Shown: positions 43,965 to 52,407, counted from the stretch's first letter. The stretch is DNA of 64,000 nt from Planctomycetota bacterium (GCA_018968885.1 JAGWZK010000015.1:1-64000), one strand, 5' to 3'. Numbers and translations: made by a program. The notes: generated from the sequence alone by a model not told the origin.

Positions 43965-44268
43965 GTTCAACGCAGAGGCACAGAGTAGCAGAGGTCGATC
44001 GGAGGGGGCAGAGAAGTGACGGAGTGGCGGAGTGAAGGAGTGGCAAAGTGAAATGGCACTTCTTCACTGCACTGGGTGTATTTCGCTTTCGCCAGAGGTC
44101 AGTGCATCGTGAGACCGTGTAGAGGTGAGTGGGTTGGTTTCCACGGGTTGCGCTTCGCTCCATCCGCGGCTACATCCCGGCGACCCTCCGGGCCGAAAAC
44201 AATCTGCCTCTGCTCTTCTCTTGGTATTCCTCTGATCGACCTCTGTGTCTCTGCGCCTCTGCGTTGAG
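43965..44268. repeat. 300-bp element bounded by ~40-bp imperfect inverted repeats
   Basis: The left arm (43965-44005, TTCAACGCAGAGGCACAGAG…GGTCGATCGGAGG) matches the reverse complement of the right arm (44229-44268, TCAACGCAGAGGCGCAGAG…GGTCGATCAGAGG) at about 34 of 40 positions. The interior carries the octamer array and a GTTGCGCTTCGCTCCATCC segment. It fills the whole gap between the DUF885 and MlaE genes. No transposase lies within it; a non-autonomous mobile element or a recurring genomic repeat is likely. Confidence 0.65.
44013..44052. repeat. Second tandem octamer array, period 8
   Basis: Units gaagtgac, ggagtggc, ggagtgaa, ggagtggc and aaagtgaa follow without gaps. Rotated, the consensus GTGRCGGA resembles the minus-strand unit of the array at 4-43 (GTGTCGAG). 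Confidence 0.7.
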
Positions 44269-44292
44269 AAGTGATTGTGTTGAACCCCCGCA

Positions 44293-45186
44293 TCAGCGGA
44301 AAACGCTCTGCAACTCGCCGCCCTTGATGATCCACAGGTCGAAGTCGTTGAGGACTTTGGCGAGAACAAGATTGATGAAAATGATCGCCAGGAAGTTGGA
44401 GACAAAGCTCTCGGTGGTGGCGCGGCCCACACCCTCCGCACCGGGCTTGCAGTTGAAACCCTTGTAGCAGGCGATCAGGCCGATTGCCGCGCCGAAGAAG
44501 ACGCTCTTGATCAGGCCGTTGGTGATGCTGAACCAATCCACGATCATGTCGCTGTAGCGCCAATACAGGCCTTCATCGGTGCCGTAAAACTGCACGACGA
44601 TCACATAGCCACCGACGACACCCGCGATGTTGGAAAGGAGGGTCAAGCCGGGAATCGCGAACATGCACGCCAGGACGCGGGGGACGACGAGGACTTTGAT
44701 GGGGTCAGAGGCCATGGCCCGCATGGCATCGATCTGCTCGGTGACGCGCATCGAGCCGAGTTCGGCGGTGAGGGCGCAGCCGACGCGACCGGCGAGCATG
44801 ACGGCGGCCAGCACCGGGCCGAGCTGCTTGCACAGTGAGACGTTGATGATGCCGCCGAGGCGGGTTTCCTGCCCGATGCTCTTGAACTGCAGGTAGCTTT
44901 CCAGCGCCAGGATCATGCCGATGAAGGCGCCGGTGATGAGGAGGACCGGGATGCTGAGCGTGCCCACGCTGTAGAGCTGGCTGGCCAGGCGATCGCTCCG
45001 CGTCCAGACCTTGGTGGCGGGGAGGCCGCCGACGGTGCGGATGCAGAACTTGGAAAAGCGGCCAAAGGCCTCGATGTTCTCAAGGACGCTGGCGCCAAGC
45101 CGCGCGATCGAACCGAGGATGGGGGTGGAGTAGGAAAGTGCCACGCTGGCAAGGATAGAAGGGTGAACGGGCCGAGCGAGATGCAC
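44293..45186 (-). CDS. MlaE/YrbE-type lipid ABC permease
   Basis: A ~297-aa inner-membrane permease of the family that moves phospholipids with MCE proteins. Seen: FIGMILALESYLQFKSIG, the conserved cytoplasmic helix AELGSMRVTEQIDAMRAM (~residue 160) and VLVVPRVLACMFAIPGLTLL. No MlaF ATPase or MCE protein adjoins. The GTG at 45186 follows GGAAGG by seven bases and is chosen; an ATG at 45228 would overlap the divergent UbiA start on the opposite strand. Confidence 0.88.
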   Translation of the reverse strand: MHLARPVHPSILASVALSYSTPILGSIARLGASVLENIEAFGRFSKFCIRTVGGLPATKVWTRSDRLASQLYSVGTLSIPVLLITGAFIGMILALESYLQFKSIGQETRLGGIINVSLCKQLGPVLAAVMLAGRVGCALTAELGSMRVTEQIDAMRAMASDPIKVLVVPRVLACMFAIPGLTLLSNIAGVVGGYVIVVQFYGTDEGLYWRYSDMIVDWFSITNGLIKSVFFGAAIGLIACYKGFNCKPGAEGVGRATTESFVSNFLAIIFINLVLAKVLNDFDLWIIKGGELQSVFR

Positions 45187-45226
45187 GTGCGGGCCTTCCG
45201 TACCCGTCGTACTCTGATGCCCAAGC

Positions 45227-46189
45227 ATGGCTGAGGTCGCACCACAATCCACTTTGATGCCGAAAACGCCGGCCAGCGCTGCGCGGCTGATCGCATTGGA
45301 TATCAAGCTGGCCCACTCGATCTTTGCTCTGCCATTCGCGATTCTCGCGGCGGCGATCGCCCTCTCACCCTATCAACCCTGGCTCCGCACCACCTTGCAG
45401 TTCGTCCTGATCATCGCGTGCATGGTCACCGCCCGCACCTGGGCCATGCTTGCCAATCGACTCCTTGACCGGGATATCGATGCCGCCAATCCACGCACAG
45501 CGCGGCGGGCCTTTGCCAAGGGGGATCTCTCGGCGCGGACGGGATGGATGTATGCCTTTGGTTCAGCCGCGTTGTTCATTGTTTGTGCTGGCGGGTTTGT
45601 GCGCTTTGGCAACTGGTGGCCATTGATTTTGAGTGTGCCGGTGCTCGCGTTCATCGCGTTCTATTCACTCACCAAGCGATTCACCATGCTGTGCCATCTG
45701 GTGTTGGGAACGGCGCTGGCGTTGTCACCGTTGGCGGCGGCACTGGCAGTCGATCCCGCCTCGGTCGGGCTTTCTGCCGATGGCGTGCGCTGGGTGGGTG
45801 GTGGCAATGTGGCGCTGGCCTGGCTCGCGGTGATGGTCGCGTGCTGGGTTGCAGGGTTTGATGTGATCTACGCGTTGCAGGACCAGGACTTTGACCGTGA
45901 GAAGGGGCTGAGGTCGATACCGGCGGCATTCGGTTGGCAGGGGGCAGCGTGGGTGAGCCGCGCATTGCATGTGGTGGCGTTTGCTGCATTGATCATGGCG
46001 GCACGGGCGGAAACGAGGTTTGGCGCGATCTTTGCGCTGGCGGTGGGAGTGGTGGGGGTGCTGCTGGTGGTCGAGCATGTGATTCTGGCTAAGCGTGGCA
46101 AGCAGGGATTGGACATGGCGTTTTTTACTCTCAATGGCGTGGTGAGCGTGGTGGTGGGGGTGCTGGGCGTGGCTGATGTCATCTGGTGA
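45227..46189 (+). CDS. UbiA-family prenyltransferase, MqnP/UbiA-like
   Basis: A 320-aa integral-membrane enzyme that attaches a polyprenyl chain to an aromatic acceptor in quinone synthesis. Both Asp-rich motifs are visible: NRLLDRDIDAANPRTARR (~residues 84-101) and YALQDQDFDREKGLRS (~213-228). About eight membrane segments. Whether it serves ubiquinone or menaquinone (futalosine route) cannot be told from the sequence. An ATG ten codons on (45257) is an alternative start. Confidence 0.87.
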   Translation: MAEVAPQSTLMPKTPASAARLIALDIKLAHSIFALPFAILAAAIALSPYQPWLRTTLQFVLIIACMVTARTWAMLANRLLDRDIDAANPRTARRAFAKGDLSARTGWMYAFGSAALFIVCAGGFVRFGNWWPLILSVPVLAFIAFYSLTKRFTMLCHLVLGTALALSPLAAALAVDPASVGLSADGVRWVGGGNVALAWLAVMVACWVAGFDVIYALQDQDFDREKGLRSIPAAFGWQGAAWVSRALHVVAFAALIMAARAETRFGAIFALAVGVVGVLLVVEHVILAKRGKQGLDMAFFTLNGVVSVVVGVLGVADVIW

Positions 46190-46265
46190 GCGTCACCGGC
46201 GGCGGGGAATGTCGTGATAACCAAGTCCGGTATGCAGGTTTGGCCCAAGCGCGGCAGAATCCTGC

Positions 46266-46294
46266 TTGGCGCATCGCCGGGCTTGTGGTATGCT
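46266..46294 (+). promoter_or_regulatory. Sigma-70-like promoter of a short terminated transcript
   Basis: TTGGCG (46266-46271), exactly 17 bases, TATGCT (46289-46294). The same -10 hexamer and spacing occur at 59039-59067, again followed by a terminator about 30 to 60 bases on. Confidence 0.6.
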
Positions 46295-46300
46295 GCGCAG

Positions 46301-46357
46301 GTCTAAATCAGCCCCCGGAAGGGCGGTGAGGTCGCCACAGCGTCTCGCCGCCTTTTT
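46301..46357 (+). ncRNA. Putative ~57-nt small RNA or attenuator leader
   Basis: The span begins seven bases after the -10 and ends at a terminator T-run. It contains AGCCCCC (46310-46316), as the second unit does (59087-59093), then a GC-rich hairpin. No reading frame of note fits. It lies 58 bases before the GbsR-like gene, so it could be a free small RNA or a premature-termination leader controlling that gene. The hairpin may also just end the ubiA transcript. Confidence 0.45.
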
Positions 46358-46360
46358 ATT
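46322..46360 (+). terminator. Rho-independent terminator ahead of the GbsR-like gene
   Basis: GGCGGTGAG (46322-46330) pairs with CTCGCCGCC (46344-46352) with one G-U, loop of 13, then TTTTTATT (46353-46360). It can end either the ubiA transcript or the short transcript. Confidence 0.8.
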
Positions 46361-46414
46361 TGGTTTGACTGTTTCAGGCGGGAATGCGCGCGGGCGTGGG
46401 GCCATAATTAGGGC

Positions 46415-47008
46415 GTGACTGAATCCATTTCGCGAAAGCAACAGGGCGGAACACCGGACGATCTTCGAGTCGCGGAGGATCGTTTCATCAGCGTGTGGGG
46501 GGAGATGGCGGGGTCTTGGGGGATCAGCCGCACGATGGCGGAGATTCACGCCGTGCTGTATATCACGGGGCAACCCCTTTCGATGGATGATCTGATGGAG
46601 CGGCTGGAGATTTCGCGTGGCAACGCGAGCATGAGCGTGCGGTCACTGCTGGATTGGGGCATCATCTCGCGCACACACAAGCGCGGCGATCGCAAAGAGT
46701 ACTTTCAGGCCGAGCAGGACGTGTGGGCGATGTTCCGGGCGATTGTGCGTGAGCGCATGAAGCGCGAGGCCGAGCCACTGCTGGCGGAACTGCACGAGAT
46801 TCGCGATTTGACGGGTTCGCGGGCCAAGCCCACTTCGGCCAGTGAAAAGCGTGATCTGGCGGAAATGAACCGACGCTTGGAATCACTCTTGAACTTTTTT
46901 CAGATGCTCAACGTGCTCAGCGAGCGTTTCGTCAGCCCGGCGGGGCGGGGCCTGCAGGAGGCCGCGTCGCTCCTGGGTCGCGTGAAGTCTTCGCTCAAGC
47001 GCGAGTAA
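46415..47008 (+). CDS. GbsR/MarR-type transcriptional regulator
   Basis: A 197-aa winged-helix regulator. The winged-helix part (~residues 40-100) has SRTMAEIHAVLYITGQPLSM and DLMERLEISRGNASMSVRSL, the latter being the recognition helix region, then WGIISRTHKRGDRKEYF as wing. This is the GbsR subgroup pattern. The C-terminal helices (~110-190) should dimerise. GTG start. It ends four bases from the convergent cyclophilin gene. Confidence 0.87.
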   Translation: MTESISRKQQGGTPDDLRVAEDRFISVWGEMAGSWGISRTMAEIHAVLYITGQPLSMDDLMERLEISRGNASMSVRSLLDWGIISRTHKRGDRKEYFQAEQDVWAMFRAIVRERMKREAEPLLAELHEIRDLTGSRAKPTSASEKRDLAEMNRRLESLLNFFQMLNVLSERFVSPAGRGLQEAASLLGRVKSSLKRE

Positions 47009-47012
47009 TTGG

Positions 47013-47666
47013 TTAGCGTGGCACAACCCGGGCTTTGGTGATGATCACGGGTTTCAAGGGCACGTTGTTCATGCTGCCATCGGTGACGCCTTCGATGGTG
47101 CGAGATTCGGTCTTGCGTGCGGCGATGGTGTCCACGACATCCATGCCAGAGACGACGCGGCCGAAGGCGCAGTATCCAGCATTGCCGGTGTTCGGGCGAG
47201 CGGTGTCGAGACGAGCGTTGTCACTGAGGTTGATATAGAACTCGCGGGTGGCGGAATCCGGGGCTTCTTCGCGAGCCATGGCGATGGTGCCACGGAGGTT
47301 TTTCAGGCCGCTTTTCCATTCATTGACGATGGGGACGTCAGGGCGGCCCGCCGCGGCGTCAAGCTTGGCTCGCTCTTTCAAATCGATGGTCCAGCCGCCA
47401 CCTTGGATGACAAAGCCGGGAACCACGCGATGGAAAATCGTGCCGTCGTACTGGCCCGCTTCGACGCGCGAGAGGAAGTTTCGGACGGTGACCGGTGCCG
47501 CAGCCCCGTCGAGTTCGACGCGAATCGTGCCAGCCGTGGTCTGCAGTTCGACGGCGGAGGCGATTGGGCCGGTGCGATCCTGCATGTGATCTCTGGTGCA
47601 ACCGGCCGGCAGGCCTGCGGAGACAAGGAGAACGCCGCAGATCATGGTTGTTGAGGTGGTTGTCAT
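47013..47666 (-). CDS. Cyclophilin-type peptidyl-prolyl isomerase, lipoprotein
   Basis: A 217-aa protein folding helper at the cell envelope. The N-terminus carries a lipobox (LPAG|C, ~residue 23). The cyclophilin domain (~38-215) has FHRVVPGFVIQGGG (catalytic Arg in FHR), GTIAMARE, SATREFYINLSDN (close to the family SQFFI segment) and YCAFGRVVSGMDVVD. A good ribosome binding site (GAGCAGG) precedes the ATG. Confidence 0.9.
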   Translation of the reverse strand: MTTTSTTMICGVLLVSAGLPAGCTRDHMQDRTGPIASAVELQTTAGTIRVELDGAAAPVTVRNFLSRVEAGQYDGTIFHRVVPGFVIQGGGWTIDLKERAKLDAAAGRPDVPIVNEWKSGLKNLRGTIAMAREEAPDSATREFYINLSDNARLDTARPNTGNAGYCAFGRVVSGMDVVDTIAARKTESRTIEGVTDGSMNNVPLKPVIITKARVVPR

Positions 47667-47698
47667 GGAAAAGCACCTGCTCGTGACGAGCGAAACTG

Positions 47699-47865
47699 TC
47701 AGGATTGCTTCTTCTTGAACTTGGGGAAGAGACTGATCACAAAGAGAACAAGAAAAATGATGAACAGCAGCTTGGCGTTATCGGCAGCAAGGCCGGGAGA
47801 GAAATGAAACCGAGGAAAGCGGCAACGATGGCAACGACGAGAAAGACCAACGCGTAATAGAGCAT
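47699..47865 (-). pseudogene. DUF1328 small membrane protein interrupted by a frameshift
   Basis: The ATG at 47865 opens MLYYALVFLVVAIVAAFLGF, a standard DUF1328 start. That frame then runs into unrelated residues and stops early. The proper second half (GLAADNAKLLFIIFLVLFVI, ending KFKKKQS at 47699) is in the -1 frame. The switch must lie near 47800-47806 (CTCTCCCGG on the minus strand). The joined product would be about 55 aa with two membrane helices, normal for the family. Cause may be a true mutation, a recoding site or a sequence error. Confidence 0.75.
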
Positions 47866-47945
47866 ACGTGTTCCTTGGCTCCCACATGACAGGTGTTTGC
47901 ACATTCGCAGTGTGATTCGATGCTGTTCCGCGTGGGTGAAAGGAT

Positions 47946-48650
47946 TCACACGCGCGGGCGGTCGACATCAGAAAGGGTGAGTCCTGCGCGGCGTGCAATT
48001 TCTGCGAGCTTCACTCGATCATCCACCTTGAGTTTGGCACCGATGGCTGCGCGATGGTTGTCGACAGTCTTGTACGAGCGATGAAGCACCGATGCGATTT
48101 CTTTGAGTGACAGCCCCTGGCCGATCAGGGAAAGCACTTCCAACTCTCGAGCCGAAAGCACGTCCAGCGGGCCCAGACGCATGACGTTGGAATCCACAAT
48201 CTCGACTCCGCCGGGAATATCCACCGTACTGTCGGCGGAAATACGGCGAGTGATGCAAAGGAAGCGCTCCTTGGCCGGAGCACTCGTCGGGCCATCCTCT
48301 TCGTCTTCGATCAAAGTGATCCAGGTCACTTGTTGAAACCCGCGCCAAATGGTGCGGATACCTCGCGGCTCGCCTCCATCGCGAATCGTGCGAAGCAGAG
48401 CAAGGCGTTGCGTGACCCAGTCTTCTGGAAAGTACTCGCGCGCGTGGCGACCCGACACCTGTTCACTGCGTACGCCCCGACCGATGAAAATATCGCAGGC
48501 GGTCTGGCTCATGAAGAGGCACAGGCCGTCGATGTCAAAGATGCTGACGCCGGTTCCCGGCTCGGTGACCAAAGCGGACCACACAGCTTCCGCTGGCAAA
48601 GACGCCGCGAGTCCGGCCAATCCGCATGGCTCGGGGGGGAGAGGTCCCAT
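47946..48650 (-). CDS. LuxR-family regulator with PAS-like sensor
   Basis: A 234-aa protein. The N-terminal ~130 residues have PAS character (GVSIFDIDGLCLFMSQTACD). The C-terminal domain (~165-225) is a LuxR-type helix-turn-helix: LSARELEVLSLIGQGLSLKE, then IASVLHRSYKTVDNHRAAI. No receiver domain is present, so it probably senses a small ligand or redox state rather than phosphorylation. No partner gene adjoins. Confidence 0.85.
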   Translation of the reverse strand: MGPLPPEPCGLAGLAASLPAEAVWSALVTEPGTGVSIFDIDGLCLFMSQTACDIFIGRGVRSEQVSGRHAREYFPEDWVTQRLALLRTIRDGGEPRGIRTIWRGFQQVTWITLIEDEEDGPTSAPAKERFLCITRRISADSTVDIPGGVEIVDSNVMRLGPLDVLSARELEVLSLIGQGLSLKEIASVLHRSYKTVDNHRAAIGAKLKVDDRVKLAEIARRAGLTLSDVDRPRV

Positions 48651-48724
48651 TGACAGATTGTAACCACCCTCGCCAGTCGATAGGTATGGGGTTTTCGCCC
48701 CAGATACTCCTTAATGCATCGCGT

Positions 48725-49429
48725 TCAGCGTGAACGGCGTCGGCGGCACGCAGTGGTGATCAGGGTGCCGCAGACGACGCTCGTCCATGTCGGAGCTGGC
48801 ACCTGGTTCACACGGACTAGGAAATTGTCATACGCGATTTCGTTGAAGTACGAGGTGCCGCTCGAGCCATTGGAATTGGATGTGATAAAGCCAAATCGGA
48901 TGGGTGCTCCAGAGGCAGAGAAATTGATGGCGCCAGTCCCTGAAACCGCTGTAAAGTCAGCGGCGGACAGCCCGGTGACCGAGTAGGTGTTCCACGCCGT
49001 AGAAGAGCCGGTCACAGTTGCCGCAGCGGCGTAAATCACGGTTCCCTGCTTGGCACCCAGAGCCAGACCATGTCCTTGGCCACCAACGCCCGAGCGGAAG
49101 GCAAAGTCGATGGAGAAATCGACGGAAGCGATGGCACCCTGGTTCAAAGGTTCATAGCGAGTTGCGTTCGTGGTGCCGTAGCGATGCAAACCAAAGATGG
49201 TCTGATCGGGGCCGGTACCAGTGGTGTTGGTCACGCTGCGGGCCTGGCCGGGATTGCCACCGCTGGACAACTGCGCTGCGGTCACGCTGCCACCGGCTCC
49301 GTTAGCGGTGAAGGTTTCGAGTCCCCAATTCGATGGAGTAAACGTACCGTCGCTGTAGACCACATCTGCTTGCGCAAGGGACGCGATAGTGAGGCAAAGC
49401 GTGGTGGCCACGCGAGATGAGCGGGTCAT
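48725..49429 (-). CDS. Secreted protein with VPAP…RRRR sorting-like tail
   Basis: A 234-aa protein with a signal peptide (cut near LAQA/DVV) and a beta-rich, Gly/Ser/Thr-rich body. The body resembles the concanavalin-like surface proteins of planctomycetes (SVDFSIDFAFRSG…GHGLALG). The C-terminus reads VPAP, then a hydrophobic stretch VVCGTLITTAC, then RRRR. This is the layout of PEP-CTERM-type sorting signals, although the membrane stretch is short and Cys-containing. The function is unknown. Confidence 0.7.
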   Translation of the reverse strand: MTRSSRVATTLCLTIASLAQADVVYSDGTFTPSNWGLETFTANGAGGSVTAAQLSSGGNPGQARSVTNTTGTGPDQTIFGLHRYGTTNATRYEPLNQGAIASVDFSIDFAFRSGVGGQGHGLALGAKQGTVIYAAAATVTGSSTAWNTYSVTGLSAADFTAVSGTGAINFSASGAPIRFGFITSNSNGSSGTSYFNEIAYDNFLVRVNQVPAPTWTSVVCGTLITTACRRRRSR

Positions 49430-49516
49430 GAGTCAATCTCTTCTTTGAACGGAATCTCAGCTTTTGAAGAATCACTGCGGAACGTCAACAGTTTACCTTG
49501 CATCACTCCGCGCGCC

Positions 49517-49546
49517 AAGAAAAAGCCGCGAGACGAATCTCGCGGC
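49517..49546 (-). terminator. Rho-independent terminator of the R/D-rich protein gene
   Basis: GCCGCGAGA (49525-49533) and TCTCGCGGC (49538-49546) form a perfect 9-bp stem with a CGAA loop. The A-rich tract 49517-49524 gives TTTTTCTT after the stem on the minus strand. It lies 56 bases past the stop at 49602. Confidence 0.9.
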
Positions 49547-49601
49547 AGTGAGGAAAGAAGATTCTCAATTGATTATCAGACGAGTGTGCAGAATCAGCGA
49601 T

Positions 49602-50723
49602 TCACGCCGGTTCTGATGGATACTGGAAACTCGGACCACCTTCGACTGCGCCACGGCCGGGGCGACGCTCGTCGCGATTGCGGTTGTCACGACGATCATC
49701 GTCGTGCGGGCCGCGGTTCATCTTGGGGTGCTGATCGTGCTTGCCCTTGCCATCCTGCTTCATCAGAGGATGTTCACGACGATCGTCGCTGCGGTCATCG
49801 CGGTGCATATCTCGACGCGAGTCGGTACCTTTGCGCTTATCGTGCATGTCGCGATGGTCACGCCCACCACGATGATCATCACGGCGATCGTCATCGCGAC
49901 CATGTGAACCGGGGCGGGGACCGGGGCCAGGGCCATGACCAGGGCCATGACCAAGACCAGGGCCATGACGAGGACCGAAGCGCTGATCAGGTCCATCGCG
50001 GAAGCGGTCGCTGGGGCCGCGATCGCGCTGCATGTGCTCCTGCTGAGGACCACGAGGTCCGGTGGGGCCACGCTCGCCACGAGGACCATTCGGACCGTGG
50101 GGGCCTTGTGGACCACCCATGGGTGGGCGTCGATCTGAGCCGTCAGGGAAACTCCGACGGTCATCACGATCGTCGAAGCGATGGCGGCCGCGGAAATCAC
50201 CGCCCCGCGGTTGTTCACGACGATCATCGCGACGCTCTGAGCCGCCACGATCAGGACCACGATCAGGCCTGGAGCCTGGGCCGAATCCAGGGCCGCGGCC
50301 ACGCTCACGTATGTCTTGCATGCGCTCCCGCATCCGCTCGCGTTGTTCATCAGACAACGACTCGATACGCTGCTTCATGCGTTCGCGCATCTCCGCGCGA
50401 GAATCCGGGCCCCCGGAAGAATCTCTGCCGGAGTGGCCATCGCGCTCGCGACGCATGTCGGGCCTGGGGCCATCAGGACGACCTTCAGGACGGTTCTCTG
50501 CACCTGCGGGCGCATCATCGCGCCGGGGCGGCTGGAAGCCACGATTGCCATCCTGTTGCATGGGTTGGATTGCAGCACGCTTGGCGGCGACCGAGTAATA
50601 GTCGTCCGGAGCCATCTGGGCAGAGGCGGTGGCAGTGACCGAAGTGGCGAGCAGCGCGGCAACAAACAAACGGGCTGCTGCTGAGGCGTGCGAAGGGGTC
50701 AGAAACCGACGAGAAAAAGACAT
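49602..50723 (-). CDS. Secreted Arg/Asp/His-rich low-complexity protein with collagen-like run
   Basis: A 373-aa protein. Signal peptide (cut near ASAQ/MAP, ~residue 36), then an almost wholly low-complexity body rich in R, D, G, P and H. A charged helical stretch (~110-140, MRERMKQRIESLSDEQRERM) is the only folded-looking part. Residues ~200-225 run as Gly-X-Y triplets (GPQGPHGPNGPRGERGPTGP), as in bacterial collagen-like proteins. His-Gly-Pro repeats follow (~250-275). GGAG six bases before the ATG and a clear terminator support expression. The long opposite-strand frame is a shadow. Confidence 0.75.
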   Translation of the reverse strand: MSFSRRFLTPSHASAAARLFVAALLATSVTATASAQMAPDDYYSVAAKRAAIQPMQQDGNRGFQPPRRDDAPAGAENRPEGRPDGPRPDMRRERDGHSGRDSSGGPDSRAEMRERMKQRIESLSDEQRERMRERMQDIRERGRGPGFGPGSRPDRGPDRGGSERRDDRREQPRGGDFRGRHRFDDRDDRRSFPDGSDRRPPMGGPQGPHGPNGPRGERGPTGPRGPQQEHMQRDRGPSDRFRDGPDQRFGPRHGPGLGHGPGHGPGPGPRPGSHGRDDDRRDDHRGGRDHRDMHDKRKGTDSRRDMHRDDRSDDRREHPLMKQDGKGKHDQHPKMNRGPHDDDRRDNRNRDERRPGRGAVEGGPSFQYPSEPA

Positions 50724-50825
50724 GATTCACTCCATTTCAGTGCGACTGGCGCGTCAGGGGCATAACGCGGTACTCGCGCGCGTATTGCAGGAAAAAGTGC
50801 GGGTTATTCGGCACCTACGGAATGC

Positions 50826-50854
50826 TTGACTTGCGCGCGTGAGGTCCGTTTACA
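50826..50854 (+). promoter_or_regulatory. Promoter candidate for the dehydrogenase gene
   Basis: TTGACT (50826-50831), 17 bases, TTTACA (50849-50854). The -35 is good, the -10 moderate. A transcript would begin close to 50861, leaving a leader of only about ten bases before the ATG at 50872. Confidence 0.35.
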
Positions 50855-50871
50855 GGGTTACACTCTGCACC

Positions 50872-52335
50872 ATGAACAGAGAGCAACACTCCTTTGCCGC
50901 CCCGCGTTGGATTCGCCACCGTCTCATCCTCGCTGCCGTGACGACGCTGAGTGCCAGCGCACTGGCGCAACCGGCGAGCATGAGCTGGACCAACAACTGT
51001 GCATCATGTCACGGCGAGCGTGCCGAGGGCAGCGACAAGGCCAAGTCACTTTTGGGTGTGGACAAGCGCTCACAGGATCTGGATCGCCCCTTCTATGAGA
51101 TGGTGCGGAATGGTTCAAAAGAGCTGCCTTCTCATACTTTCAAAGAGCTCAAGGATGTGGATTGCTGGGCGGTGATTGTTCACCTGCGCGAGTTGCAGGA
51201 TCAGGCCCGTCGCAAAGAGCGTGACAGCGTGAAGCGTGAGAAAGGGACGTTTCCCGGCAAGTACCACACCGCGCGCGTGGAGGATGTGATCTCCACCAAC
51301 ATCGAAACCCCCTGGGCGGTGGATTTTCTTCCCGACGGTTCCATGCTGGTCACTGAAAAGGCCGGTCGAGTCCGCTTGTGGAACTCGGGCACTCTTTCTG
51401 AACCGTTGAAAGACACTCCTCCGGTCCGCAATCGTGGTCAGGGTGGTCTGATGGATGTGGCCGTACACCCTGATTACGCCAGCAACGGCTGGGTCTATTT
51501 GGCATTCAGCGATCTGTATCGCGATGGCAGTCGCGGCCTGGGAATGACCAAGGTGGTGCGTGGCAAGATCAAGGACGGCGCATGGGTGGATCAGCAGACG
51601 ATCTTTGAAGCCAAGAAAGAGCACTACAGCAGTTCAGACCTGCACTTTGGTTGCCGCGTAGTCTTTTCCGCGCCAGTTGCGGACGGACCTGACAAGGGAA
51701 AGCGATATGTGTACTGGGGCATCGGCGAGCGCGGTACGGGGCCGCACGCGCAGGATCTGACTCGTCCGAACGGCAAAGTGCACCGCTTATGGGACGATGG
51801 TTCGTTGCCTGCCGACAACCCCTTCATTTCCAACGAAGCCAACTACAAGAGCATCTATACCTACGGCAATCGCAATCCGCAAGGATTGGTTATTGCCGAT
51901 GATGGGACAATCTATGAGACCGAGCACGGACCCCGTGGCGGCGACGAGGTGAACATCATCACCAAGGGCAGCAATTACGGCTGGCCCAAGGTGTCATTCA
52001 GCATCAACTACAGCGATATGCCGCTGGTCATGCCCTGGCCCGCCAAGGAAGACAACATCACCATGCCGGTGTATCGCTGGCTGCCATCGATCGCGGCGTG
52101 CGGGCTGGACGTGGTTCGTGGCTCGGAATTCCCCAAGTGGAAGGGTGATTTGCTGGCGGGCGGCTTGGCTGGCAATACGGTGAGGCGTGTTCGCGTTGAA
52201 CAGGGGAAGTTTGTCGAAGAGGAAGACATCTTCTTTGGCATGGGCCGCGTGAGGGACGTGGTTGTGGGGCCCGACGGAAGTGTGTACGTTGCGCTGAACA
52301 ATCCTGACAAGATTGTGCGGCTTCGAGCCAAGTAA
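50872..52335 (+). CDS. Cytochrome c fused to glucose/sorbosone-type dehydrogenase
   Basis: A 487-aa secreted protein. A signal peptide (to SALA/Q, ~33) is followed by a small cytochrome c domain with heme motif CASCH (~residues 42-46). The main domain (~135-485) is the PQQ-type sugar dehydrogenase propeller: TPWAVDFLPDGSMLVTEKAG, GQGGLMDVAVHPDY, YTYGNRNPQGL, ETEHGPRGGDEVN. Fusion lets electrons pass directly from sugar oxidation to the heme. The next gene encodes a cytochrome b562-like protein, a plausible acceptor. Confidence 0.88.
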   Translation: MNREQHSFAAPRWIRHRLILAAVTTLSASALAQPASMSWTNNCASCHGERAEGSDKAKSLLGVDKRSQDLDRPFYEMVRNGSKELPSHTFKELKDVDCWAVIVHLRELQDQARRKERDSVKREKGTFPGKYHTARVEDVISTNIETPWAVDFLPDGSMLVTEKAGRVRLWNSGTLSEPLKDTPPVRNRGQGGLMDVAVHPDYASNGWVYLAFSDLYRDGSRGLGMTKVVRGKIKDGAWVDQQTIFEAKKEHYSSSDLHFGCRVVFSAPVADGPDKGKRYVYWGIGERGTGPHAQDLTRPNGKVHRLWDDGSLPADNPFISNEANYKSIYTYGNRNPQGLVIADDGTIYETEHGPRGGDEVNIITKGSNYGWPKVSFSINYSDMPLVMPWPAKEDNITMPVYRWLPSIAACGLDVVRGSEFPKWKGDLLAGGLAGNTVRRVRVEQGKFVEEEDIFFGMGRVRDVVVGPDGSVYVALNNPDKIVRLRAK

Positions 52336-52407
52336 CCGCTCCTTTTGTGACGGGAACAATTCGGCGACGCGCGCGTCCTGATCTCAGGGCGCAATACGGA
52401 GAAAGTC

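Noticed and set aside
49445..50638. A 397-codon plus-strand frame rich in His, Asp and Arg
   Set aside because: It is the antisense of the low-complexity secreted protein; the minus strand has the signal peptide, ribosome binding site and terminator.
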